DNA of 26,713 bases from Bacteroidales bacterium (GCA_017483985.1 JAFUUB010000028.1:1-26713); one strand, 5' to 3'. Positions 17,401-24,185 are shown, numbered from the stretch's first letter. The notes: generated by a model from the letters alone, not told the origin. Numbers and translations are program-made.

Positions 17401-17449
17401 CGGCGGCCAGGACGGCCAGGAGGGCCGGGATCAGGAGGGCTTTCTTCAT
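14408..17449 (-). CDS. GH2 beta-galactosidase (LacZ-like, secreted)
   Basis: This 1013-aa enzyme has the full LacZ layout: signal peptide (1-18, AAGAQ), sugar-binding jelly roll (about 40-220), Ig-like domain, TIM barrel (about 330-620), another Ig-like domain and the Bgal_small_N domain (from about 740, with FGRGPQENYWDRY). Acid/base E452 is in LSLGNEAGNG and nucleophile E518 in VVPSEYAHAMGNS. It should cleave terminal beta-galactosides in the periplasm; unlike the other three glycosidases it has no lipobox. It overlaps both GH92 and GH29 by 4 nt, which suggests translational coupling. GH2 also includes beta-mannosidases and glucuronidases, but the whole-length LacZ architecture argues for galactosidase. 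Confidence 0.92.
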   Translation of the reverse strand: MKKALLIPALLAVLAAGAQTPPHRDIGMTGIGAQTRRTEVFFWPTERQALEGRFEQSPNYLDLNGEWDFAYADDDRQEPAWTKIRVPGNWEVQGFGTAIYVNIPYEFAPKDPQPPTLPEDIPVGRYRRTFTLPGDWAGREVYLNLAGAKSGVYVSINGRQAGYCEDSKSLARFDITPLLREGENEILLTIYRWSTGSYLECQDFWRLSGIERDVYLSSEARRRDFDFEVVSTLDESLQNGEFRLTVYDAQQFSYKLLDKEGKTVLEGRKEGNAGKDVFTGTVPGVRRWSAVTPELYTLLMQADGEWTRFHVGFRRLEITQIEKDGRSFPVFLVNGQPVKFKGVNLHEHNPETGHYVTREQVLQDLRLMRSLNINAIRTCHYPQPRFFYELCDSLGFYVYDEANVESHGMGYNLDRTLGNNPAWRAKHFDRILNMYRRTGNYPCVTILSLGNEAGNGVNFYEAYRRLKDLEKEGQNRPVCYERAEQEWNTDMLVPQYPGADWFRRMGEQGSDRPVVPSEYAHAMGNSTGSLDLQWEQIYKWPNLQGGFIWDWVDQGLLEQDGQGNTYFTYGGDYGVDMPSDNNFCCNGLVNPDRTPHPASVEVRHAYQDIHVSTVDPLQGRFAVTNRFYFRTLEGYQLRWWIEADGKKVREGSVALTAGPQQTQEFSARLPRYRRGKTYFIRFEAVNTADTPLLAKGTVVATGQEFLAQGAKSRAWKYSSKGVTAEETATEAILRSRKAELVFDKKKGIVTRYAYKGKDLVDSDFGIRPNFWRAPVDNDNGNGLPQRAAAWKQASHEFDAAVSLDGNAMTVIYTLPQGGTYTVVYTLDRKGILQIHSSLRGGTVPNLELPRLGLRMRLPASADRFRYFGRGPQENYWDRYSGTDISLYEASARESCYPYVRPQESGHHIDCTWLAIGGMTVVADPLFEFNALRCSIENLDNNPAEKPHKHINDIPVRDYVELCLDHRMTGVGGYDSWGARPEQDRTLWSDKDYDFNLTFVPGMRLSRILKTDFK

Positions 17450-19674
17450 GGTCTTTCCGCGGTCATTTCGAGTTCCAGGGTGCCGCCGCCCATGACCTGT
17501 GCATAGGTCAGGTGCGGCTGGGCGAGGGGCTCACCATTGAATTTCATGGACTTCACGTAGATGTTCTCCTTGCTGTTGGCAGGTGCGAGAACCGTGAAGG
17601 TGTTGCCGTTCTCGAGGTGGATGACGGCTTTCCTGACAGCCGGGCTGCCGATCTGGAAGTCGCCGCCGACCGGGTTCATCTGGTACAGGCCCAGGGCGGA
17701 GAGGACGTACCAGGCGCTCATCTGTCCCACATCCTCATTGCCGCAGAGGCCGTCGGGTGTCGCCGTGTACAGGGAGTCCATGACGTTGCGGACCACCTCG
17801 CAGGTGCGGTCCTGCCGGCCGGCGATGTTGTACAGGTAAGCCACATGGTGAACGGGCTCATTTCCATGGGCATATTGGCCGATCAGGCCCGTCACGTCGG
17901 CGGCGCTGCCGCCCAGGTCACCTTCCGCCTTGAAGAGGGCGTCCAGCTTCTTGAGGAACGGCTCCCGTCCGCCGAACAGGCGGATCAGTCCTTCGGCATC
18001 GTGCGGGACCAGCCAGGTGTATTGCCAGGCGTTGCCTTCGGTATAGTCGTCGCGCATGTGCAGGGCGCGGAACGGGTCGAACGGCTCACGGAAGCTGCCG
18101 TCGGCCGCGGCGGCGCGCATGAACTGCGTCTCGGGATCGAAATAGTGCTCATACAGGCGGCTCCGGGTCCGGAACTGGGCTTCGGTCTGGCTGTCGCCCA
18201 CGGCGGCCGCGGTTTCGGCTACGGCGTAGTCGGCGATGGCGAATTCCAGGGCTTTGGCGACGGTCTCGACCTCTTCGCTCTTGTCATAGGGGATGTAGCC
18301 GTACTGCTTGATGAATTCCAGGCCGCGTTCTTCCTTCATTTCGGAGGCGACCATGGCTTCCAGGGCCGCCTTCTTGTCGGTATAGAGGCCTTTCTTGACC
18401 AGGTCGCCCAGGATGATGACACCCGGATTGCCGACCATGCAGTCGGTTTCGTTGCCCCACAGGTGCCAGACCGGGAGCTTGCCCTGCTGGGCGTAGATGT
18501 TCATGAAGGATTCGGCGAAATTGCGGCAGCGGGCCGGCTCCAGGATGGTCATCAGCGGGAAGGCGGCACGGTAGGCATCCCATAAGGAATAGATGGTATA
18601 CTGGCCGGCCGGGCTGTTGTAGACCTGTCCGTCTGCACCGCGGTAATTGCCGTCGCTGTCGCTGAACAGCGCCGGGGCGATCATGCTGTGGTAGAGGGCG
18701 GTATAGAAGATTTTGCCCTGGGTCGCATCCAGGGGCTCGATCTCGATCTTGCCGAGGGCCTGCATCCAGGCGTAGACGGCCTGGCCCTGGATCATCTCGA
18801 ACTGCACCCGTTTGCCAGGGGCGCCCTGTTCCGCATCCAGGTTGGCTTTCGCTCCGGTCTCGCTGACCGGGGAGATTCCCACGCGGACCGTGACTTTCTT
18901 GTCCTTGGCGGTATCGAAGAGCAGGGCCTGGGCACTTTCCGGTTCCCGGGCATAGGGCGTCTTTTCCGCGGTCAGGAGTTCCTTCTCGCCGAGGGTGAAC
19001 GGCTGGGAGAATTCGGCATAGAAATAGGCGATCTGGTCACGGGCCCAGCCCATGGAACGGCGGTAACCCTGCAGGTGGGTGGCGTCGGTCTGTTCGAAGG
19101 CCCAGTCGGTGGCTATGTCCCAGCCGATGCCGCTGCACAGGTCCAGCAGGATGGCGCTCTGGTCTCCGCTGAACGTATATTCGTGGATGGCCGACCGGGT
19201 GGTGGCGCTTAAGCGTACGTTGACACCGTAATCGTCGAGGCGGACCTGGTAGTAGCCCGGCATGACCATTTCCTTGCTATGGTCGAGATGGGCGTAGATG
19301 TGTTTTGCCTCCTGCTTCTTCCGGTCCATGAAGAGGCTGGTGTACAGCTTCTTGGAGGGATCGTACGGCATGAGCATGATGTCGCCGAGGTCTCCGATGC
19401 CGGTGCCGGACAGGTGGGTGTGGCTGAATCCGATGACGAGGGTGTCGCTTTCATGGTAGCCGGAGCACCAGTCCCAGGCGTCGATGATCTGCTGCGGTCC
19501 TGCCTGGACCATGCCGAAGGGGACGTTGGCGCCGACGAAGACGTGGCCGTGGCCGCCGGTGCCGATGGTCGGGTCTACCTGGGTGAGGATCTTGCTCATT
19601 TCAAGGCCTTTCTTCAGGCCGCAGCTGACGGTGGCGAGGGCCAGGAAGGCAAGGAGGAAATGTCTGGTTTTCAT
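17446..19674 (-). CDS. GH92 alpha-mannosidase (lipoprotein)
   Basis: The 742-aa enzyme belongs to GH92, calcium-dependent inverting exo-alpha-mannosidases that act mainly on N-glycan and mannan mannosides. The lipobox is ATVSC (Cys18), followed by GLKKG, so the enzyme is probably tethered facing the periplasm. The family opening QVDPTIGTGGHGHVFVGA (about 32-49), NVPFGMVQAGP, GFSHTHLSG (82-90) and the C-terminal GNEDVGQMSAWYV (645-657) are present; the last carries acidic active-site residues. The length is normal. Linkage preference (1,2, 1,3, 1,4 or 1,6) cannot be read from these motifs. It starts 15 nt after the GH3 stop and overlaps GH2 by 4 nt. Confidence 0.94.
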   Translation of the reverse strand: MKTRHFLLAFLALATVSCGLKKGLEMSKILTQVDPTIGTGGHGHVFVGANVPFGMVQAGPQQIIDAWDWCSGYHESDTLVIGFSHTHLSGTGIGDLGDIMLMPYDPSKKLYTSLFMDRKKQEAKHIYAHLDHSKEMVMPGYYQVRLDDYGVNVRLSATTRSAIHEYTFSGDQSAILLDLCSGIGWDIATDWAFEQTDATHLQGYRRSMGWARDQIAYFYAEFSQPFTLGEKELLTAEKTPYAREPESAQALLFDTAKDKKVTVRVGISPVSETGAKANLDAEQGAPGKRVQFEMIQGQAVYAWMQALGKIEIEPLDATQGKIFYTALYHSMIAPALFSDSDGNYRGADGQVYNSPAGQYTIYSLWDAYRAAFPLMTILEPARCRNFAESFMNIYAQQGKLPVWHLWGNETDCMVGNPGVIILGDLVKKGLYTDKKAALEAMVASEMKEERGLEFIKQYGYIPYDKSEEVETVAKALEFAIADYAVAETAAAVGDSQTEAQFRTRSRLYEHYFDPETQFMRAAAADGSFREPFDPFRALHMRDDYTEGNAWQYTWLVPHDAEGLIRLFGGREPFLKKLDALFKAEGDLGGSAADVTGLIGQYAHGNEPVHHVAYLYNIAGRQDRTCEVVRNVMDSLYTATPDGLCGNEDVGQMSAWYVLSALGLYQMNPVGGDFQIGSPAVRKAVIHLENGNTFTVLAPANSKENIYVKSMKFNGEPLAQPHLTYAQVMGGGTLELEMTAERP

Positions 19675-19689
19675 ATGGTTTTTGGTTAT

Positions 19690-22068
19690 TTACAGGGTGA
19701 GGGTCCCTTCGAGCCGGATATCCTGGGAGGAGGCACCGACGGCGAGGGTGAAATCGCCGGGCTCGACGGCCGGCTGCATGTCCGGGCCGATGACCTGGAA
19801 GGCTTCGGGTCCGAGTTCAAAGGTGACGGTGCGGCTTTCGCCCTTGGGAATGCCGATGCGCTGGAAGCCGCGGAGCTGCTTGCGGGGACGGGAGGTGGAG
19901 GCCACCAGGTCGGTGATGTAGAGCTGGACGACCTCGTCGCCGTCCCGGCTGCCGGTGTTGGTGACGGTCACGGAGACCTTGGCCCGGTCGGCCCCGGTCT
20001 TCTCGATCTGCAGGTCCTTGTACTCGAAGTGCGTGTAGCTCAGGCCGTAGCCGAAGGGGTAGAGCGGCGTGGCGGGCATTTCGACATAGTCGTGGCCCAC
20101 GGGGAATTTCTTGTTGTAGTAGACGGGGACCTGTCCGGCTTCATAGGGGACGCCGACCGGCAGGCGTCCGGCGGGGTTGTAATCGCCGAAGAGCACCTCC
20201 GCGAGGGCGTTGCCGCCTTCCTGGCCCGGATACCAGAGGGTCAGCAGGGCGTCGGCATTCTCCTTGGCCCACCGCTTGTCGAGCGGACGGCCTTCCACGT
20301 AGACGACCACCAGGGGTTTGCCGGTGGCCTTGAGGGCCTTGAGCAGGTCGTTCTGCAGGCCGAGCAGATCCAGGGTGGCCCGGTCGAAGCCTTCGCCGGC
20401 CTCCATGTCGGAGACGGAAGTCTCGTCGGCCACGGCGGCGCCGGTGTCGATGTATTTGGTCTTGAAGTCACGGGCGCTGGATCCGCCGACCACGGCGATG
20501 GTCACGTCCGCGCCCCGGGCGGCCGCGACGGCCCGGGCGATGTCGTTGCTCTGGGTGTCCCTGATGGCGCAGCCCTTGACATAGACGACGTTACGCTCTC
20601 CGATTTTGTTCCGGATCCCGTCCAGCATGGTCACAATGTTGCTGCGTTCCTGGGGGGCGGTGTAGTCGCCGAGCTGGTTGTACATGTTGTCCGCGTTCGG
20701 GCCGACGACGGCCACGCGCAGGTTCTTGTTCAGCGGCAGGACCCCGTTGTTTTCCAGCAGGGTGACGCTCTCCAGGGCGGTCTGCCGGGCGACGGCGATG
20801 TTCTCCGGCGTCCGGACGGTCCGGGCGGGGACGGTCTCGTCGAGGTAGGGATGGTCAAACAGGCCGAGGTCGAACTTGAGCTTGAGCACGCGGCCGGCAG
20901 CCCGGTCGAGGTCTTTCATGGAGATCCTTCCCTGGTCGAGGCTTTCCTTGAGCAGGGAGAAGCAGCCGGCACCCAGGTCGACATCCACGCCGGCCTTGAG
21001 GGCCATTTCGCCGGCTTCCCGGAGGTCTTTGGCGACATGGTGGTCATTGGCCAGGCCGTTGACGCTGTTCAGGTCGGAAACCACGACGCCGCCGAAATGC
21101 CAGCTGTCCCGGAGCAATCCGGTGAGCAGCTTGCCGTTACCGGTGGTCGGGACGCCGTCGATGCTGTTATAGGAGGTCATGACGGAGAGGGCGCCTTCGT
21201 CGATGGCGGCCTTGAAGGCGGGGAGGAAGTTCTCCGCCAGGTCCCGTTCGCCCACGAAGGAAGGATTGCCGTTGTGTCCGCCTTCGGGGATGCCGTAGGC
21301 GATGAAGTGCTTGAGGGTGGAGGCCACGCCCTTGTCATATCCGTTGTGCAGGGGACTGGTGCCGCGCATCATGCCGGCCGCCATCCGGCTGGTCAGGTAG
21401 ACGTCTTCGCCATAGGTCTCCTCCACGCGGGACCAGCGGGGCTCGCGGGCCAGGTCGATGACCGGACCGTAGCTGATGTGTCCGCCCTGGGCACGCAGTT
21501 CGGTGGCGATGATGCGGCCGGTCTGCTCCATCAGGGCCGGGTCCCAGGTCGAGGCCAGGCCGATGCTGGTCGGGAAGACGGTCGTGCCGATGGCCATGTG
21601 ACCGTGCGGGGCCTCTTCCGCGAGGATGACGGGGATGCCGAAGCGGCTGTGCTCGATGGCATAGCGCTGCAGGGCATTGTACGCTTTGGCGGCCAGGGTC
21701 GGATCCAGGCCGTTCTCCAGGGTCTTCCGCGTCCAGGGATCCGCCCGGAACGTAGCCCACAGCATGCCGCCGTGCTGCTTGTCGATGAATTGCCGGAACG
21801 CTTCCGATTCCCTGACCTGGTCTTCGGTTTTCTCGTACATCGGCCATCCGAGCGGGCAGATGATCTGGCCGATCTTCTCCTCCGGGGTCATGCGTGCGAG
21901 CAGGTCCGCGGTCCGTTCCTCGGAACTGCGGGAAGGATCCTTGTAGGCTTCCGGGCGGTTTCCGCACGAAACAACCAGCATCAGGACAGCTGCAATGGGC
22001 ATCAGGAAGGTGGCAATGGCCGGAATGGCCGCATGGAGGGCGGCGTACTTGGTAAATGGTTTTAGCAT
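19690..22068 (-). CDS. GH3 beta-xylosidase / beta-glucosidase (lipoprotein)
   Basis: The 792-aa protein is the first gene of the cluster. I start it at the ATG at 22068 (MLKPFTKYAAL): the longer frame to 22110 would run through the promoter. The signal sequence ends in a lipobox (LVVSC, Cys35). GH3 N-terminal barrel features include EEAPHGHMAIG (151-161), SRVEETYGEDVYL (213-225), KHFIAYG (253-259) and VVVSDLN, whose D332 is the expected nucleophile. The alpha/beta sandwich and a fibronectin-III-like C-terminal domain follow (GYGLSYTHFEY onward). The PEGGHNGNP and SYNSIDGVPTTGN segments resemble enzymes active on xylosides as well as glucosides. The linked xyl genes favour xylosidase, but this is inference. 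Confidence 0.92.
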   Translation of the reverse strand: MLKPFTKYAALHAAIPAIATFLMPIAAVLMLVVSCGNRPEAYKDPSRSSEERTADLLARMTPEEKIGQIICPLGWPMYEKTEDQVRESEAFRQFIDKQHGGMLWATFRADPWTRKTLENGLDPTLAAKAYNALQRYAIEHSRFGIPVILAEEAPHGHMAIGTTVFPTSIGLASTWDPALMEQTGRIIATELRAQGGHISYGPVIDLAREPRWSRVEETYGEDVYLTSRMAAGMMRGTSPLHNGYDKGVASTLKHFIAYGIPEGGHNGNPSFVGERDLAENFLPAFKAAIDEGALSVMTSYNSIDGVPTTGNGKLLTGLLRDSWHFGGVVVSDLNSVNGLANDHHVAKDLREAGEMALKAGVDVDLGAGCFSLLKESLDQGRISMKDLDRAAGRVLKLKFDLGLFDHPYLDETVPARTVRTPENIAVARQTALESVTLLENNGVLPLNKNLRVAVVGPNADNMYNQLGDYTAPQERSNIVTMLDGIRNKIGERNVVYVKGCAIRDTQSNDIARAVAAARGADVTIAVVGGSSARDFKTKYIDTGAAVADETSVSDMEAGEGFDRATLDLLGLQNDLLKALKATGKPLVVVYVEGRPLDKRWAKENADALLTLWYPGQEGGNALAEVLFGDYNPAGRLPVGVPYEAGQVPVYYNKKFPVGHDYVEMPATPLYPFGYGLSYTHFEYKDLQIEKTGADRAKVSVTVTNTGSRDGDEVVQLYITDLVASTSRPRKQLRGFQRIGIPKGESRTVTFELGPEAFQVIGPDMQPAVEPGDFTLAVGASSQDIRLEGTLTL

Positions 22069-22084
22069 CACGGACGCGGGTTTG

Positions 22085-22104
22085 TTAAAAGTTTTACAAA
22101 TGTA
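22085..22104. promoter_or_regulatory. Candidate LacI-type operator at the GH3 promoter
   Basis: TTAAAAGTTTTACAAATGTA includes the odd palindrome TAAAAGTTTTA and the -7 box. It matches the xylB-promoter element (10821-10840) at 17 of 20 positions. About eight of those matches are the -7 box itself, so the additional support comes from the TTnAAnGTTTT half. Confidence 0.4.
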
Positions 22105-22128
22105 GTACAAAACTTACTTTTGCGCAAA
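22097..22128 (-). promoter_or_regulatory. Main promoter of the glycosidase/xylose operon
   Basis: On the minus strand TTTG (22125-22128), 20 nt, TACATTTG (22097-22104) is an excellent Bacteroidetes-type promoter. Transcription would begin near 22090, about 20 nt before the GH3 ATG. Confidence 0.75.
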
Positions 22129-22386
22129 TCTTCGAGGGAACAGTTTTCTCATATGCGCTTCTTCCGCAGCGGCTTCGTAGTCAGAGCAACCAGCCTGTCT
22201 TTTGATTTTGTAAACGCGTGGTACGTAATTCTCTCAAGATCAACGAATCCGTATTATTTTACTTTCAATTCTGTGAGTAAAAATTATGTAAGATTTTATA
22301 AATCAAGTGTTTCTGTGTCACGCGTTTTCTCTTCTAATCTCAGTGTCCTGAAATAATGGCGTTGGCGGCCACATTTTCGCCACGGT

Positions 22387-22422
22387 CTTTCCGGGTCCGC
22401 AGACGGAAAGGAGCCGGGGCTC
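22387..22422. repeat. Pair of adjacent short hairpins in the GC-rich segment
   Basis: CTTTCCG (22387-22393) pairs with CGGAAAG (22404-22410), and directly beside it GAGCC (22411-22415) pairs with GGCTC (22418-22422). Stacked adjacent stems are typical of folded RNA, but the strand is unknown. Confidence 0.45.
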
Positions 22423-22576
22423 AGTCCATCCTCGCAGCCAGCGTCCTCCGACGCCTCGCGGCGCGGAGAACTTGTCTGCTGCGGCTGAGTATCGCCCCGG
22501 ACTCATCCGTCTGCTCCCACCGTCTCCTGAGCCGGCTTTTCAATGTGCTTTCGGTTAGCGAATTTCACACAAGACC

Positions 22577-22696
22577 GAAAACGGGTGGCGCATAAGTCTT
22601 TCTATATCAATGTGAACATGAATTTAAAGTGCAAGAATCCACACTTTAAATTCAGCTTCTTTCTGAATCACAATGAGTTGCTTGCCACCCGTTTTC
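22577..22696. repeat. Nested perfect inverted repeats (13 bp outer, 13 bp inner)
   Basis: The outer arms GAAAACGGGTGGC (22577-22589) and GCCACCCGTTTTC (22684-22696) enclose inner arms TGAATTTAAAGTG (22619-22631) and CACTTTAAATTCA (22642-22654). Both pairs are exact and share the same centre, 29 unpaired bases separating them on each side, so the 120-bp unit is symmetric. It could be one long hairpin with an internal loop, a MITE-like element, or an invertible segment. Confidence 0.8.
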
Positions 22697-22739
22697 ATGC
22701 CCGAACGTTCTATGTAAAAGGGAATTGAAACGAACGATT

Positions 22740-22774
22740 GGCGCCGGTGTGTTTTTCTCTGCGACACCTGCGCC
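22740..22774. repeat. GC-rich hairpin
   Basis: GGCGCCGGTGT (22740-22750) pairs with ACACCTGCGCC (22764-22774) with one mismatch. A second small stem, GGTAC/GTACC at 22802-22813, follows. Function unknown. Confidence 0.5.
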
Positions 22775-22918
22775 GCAAATCTGCATTCTGCGCGCTGCAG
22801 TGGTACAGGTACCGCACTTTTTTACATATCAGCCGCGCGACAACGGCGCTTCCAAGCGGGTAAGACTCTCGCCGATTTTGAAGAAAATGTAAACTGTTAT
22901 GGTTCAATAAAAAGCGAG

Positions 22919-22950
22919 ATTGTCATGTTGTAAAAATGCAACATGACAAT
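22919..22950 (-). terminator. Perfect 12-bp inverted repeat, possible terminator of yhcC
   Basis: ATTGTCATGTTG (22919-22930) and CAACATGACAAT (22939-22950) are exact reverse complements with an 8-nt loop. On the minus strand the stem is followed by CTCGCTTTTT, so a T-run begins five bases after it. It lies about 110 nt after the yhcC stop. The AT-rich stem and offset T-run make terminator function only moderately likely. Confidence 0.45.
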
Positions 22951-23058
22951 GCGATATAATCCTGTCTGGCAGCAGTTTATATTTCCTGAGATGGTCCATC
23001 CGCAACTTTTTTGCGGTGCGTGCCAACAGCAAACCCATCAAATGTATCCGTCGGGAGG

Positions 23059-24150
23059 TCAGGCGGAATGCTGTCCGTGCATTGTCGAGAGCCGGCCTTG
23101 CCAGGTGTTGCGTTCCGAGAGCCGCTGGTCGAGGAGGGCGGGCAGGTCGGACGGGCGGATACCACCCCAGCGCCCCCGCACACCGTTCCCGCCAGCTGGC
23201 ATACGGCCATCGTCAGCAGGTGTGGCGGAAATATCGGCCAGGAAGCGGGGCGGGACGGAGGCGGCGAGGCGGCCGATGCCTAGGTCGGGACGGAGTCGTT
23301 CCACCAGGTCTGCCAGGAGGTCCAGGTAGGTGTCCAGGTTGGGGTTGAGGAAGGCCTCGGGGGTTGCGGCGAATTCTTGGACGATGCGCGTCCCGCGCAG
23401 CAGCTGCAGCTGGTGGAATTTGACGAAATCCAGGGGCAGGGCGTTGATCGCATCGCATTGGTCCAGCAGCATTTGACGTGTTTCTCCCGGGAGCCCGAGA
23501 ATGAAATGGCCGCCCACGGGAATGCCCCGGTCGGCAGTCTGCCGGACGGCGGAGGCGCTGCAGGCGAAGCCGTGCCCGCGGCCGACCCGGCGGAGGGTTT
23601 CGTCCCGGCAGGATTCGATGCCGTATTCGACCATGACCAGCGGGGCCTCCAACACAGGGCGGCCGGCCGGTTCGTCGAGCGGGGCGGAAGGCAGCTCCCG
23701 GCGCCAGTCCGGCAGCAGCGACCCGTCCTGCAGCCCGGCCAGGAAATCCAGCTTTTCCGCATCCACACAGTCCGGCCGGGTCCCGATCACGATCCCGGCG
23801 CAGGCGGGATGTCCCAAAGCTTCGAGGTAGGCTTCCCGCAGCCGTTCCAGGGGAGCGTATGTATTGGAAAATGACTGGAAATAGGCCAGATAGAGCTTGG
23901 AGGACCGTCCTCGCTGCCGGTGGAAGAGGATCCCTTCGTCCAATTGCTGCCGGATGGGTTTCGCCGGCGAACTGTAGGCGGGATGGAAGGCCGCATTGTC
24001 GCAGAACGAGCATCCGTCCGTTCCGAGGCTCCCGTCCCGGTTGGGGCAGGTGAAACCGGCATCGACAACCAGCCGCTGCAGGCGTTCGCCGCAGCGCTGC
24101 CTGAGCAGGCTTTCGGCAGAAAGATATCTTTTTCCATCGGGAAACAGCAT
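23059..24150 (-). CDS. Radical SAM protein, YhcC/TIGR01212 family
   Basis: This 363-aa protein belongs to the YhcC-type (TIGR01212) radical SAM family, whose reaction is not established as far as I know. The iron-sulfur cluster cysteines lie in FTCPNRDGSLGTDGCSFCDN (33-52), with the unusual long spacing before the CxxC that marks this family. YFQSFSNTYAP, GIVIGTRPDCVD, VEYGIESC and HFILGLPGET are further family motifs. The last ~45 residues are less typical and rich in glycine and arginine. It is divergent from guaB with a 108-nt shared promoter region and is not coupled to the glycosidase operon, from which the structured region separates it. Confidence 0.9.
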   Translation of the reverse strand: MLFPDGKRYLSAESLLRQRCGERLQRLVVDAGFTCPNRDGSLGTDGCSFCDNAAFHPAYSSPAKPIRQQLDEGILFHRQRGRSSKLYLAYFQSFSNTYAPLERLREAYLEALGHPACAGIVIGTRPDCVDAEKLDFLAGLQDGSLLPDWRRELPSAPLDEPAGRPVLEAPLVMVEYGIESCRDETLRRVGRGHGFACSASAVRQTADRGIPVGGHFILGLPGETRQMLLDQCDAINALPLDFVKFHQLQLLRGTRIVQEFAATPEAFLNPNLDTYLDLLADLVERLRPDLGIGRLAASVPPRFLADISATPADDGRMPAGGNGVRGRWGGIRPSDLPALLDQRLSERNTWQGRLSTMHGQHSA

Positions 24151-24154
24151 GGCC

Positions 24155-24185
24155 CGAAATTACGGATTCTTTGCAAAACAAGCAA
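24155..24185 (-). promoter_or_regulatory. Putative promoter of yhcC
   Basis: On the minus strand TTG (24183-24185), 20 nt, TAATTTCG (24155-24162) resembles the Bacteroidetes consensus. If real, transcription would begin almost at the ATG (24150), giving a leaderless message. Confidence 0.35.

Larger units (their letters stand above)
22129..23058. other. 930-bp intergenic region without a convincing gene, rich in inverted repeats
   Basis: The stretch between the operon promoter and the yhcC stop has mixed composition: AT-rich (22200-22360), GC-rich with short hairpins (22380-22560), AT-rich with nested palindromes (22577-22720), then GC-rich hairpins again (22740-22880). Short open frames exist on both strands (for example 22120-22356, 22543-22728 and minus 22710-22907), but none shows a family motif, a good promoter or the codon use of the neighbours. 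No tRNA, tmRNA or RNase P signature was recognised. Confidence 0.6.

Noticed and set aside
14555..17506. 983-codon open frame on the plus strand opposite GH2
   Set aside because: Antisense shadow of the beta-galactosidase gene; no recognisable motif, and the GH2 frame contains all catalytic residues.
19279..22065. 928-codon open frame on the plus strand across GH92 and GH3
   Set aside because: It spans two real genes and their junction in antisense and has only shadow-type composition.
22120..22356. 78-codon plus-strand frame in the AT-rich part of the intergenic region
   Set aside because: No promoter at the right distance, no family motif, S/F/V-rich composition unlike neighbouring proteins.
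22716..22731. ATTGAAAC motif resembling the 3' end of a CRISPR repeat
   Set aside because: Only one copy is present; there is no periodic repeat-spacer pattern and no cas gene.
22710..22907. 65-codon minus-strand frame in the hairpin-rich tract
   Set aside because: It overlaps the GC-rich hairpins, has no recognised domain and no supported start signal; kept only as part of the unexplained region.
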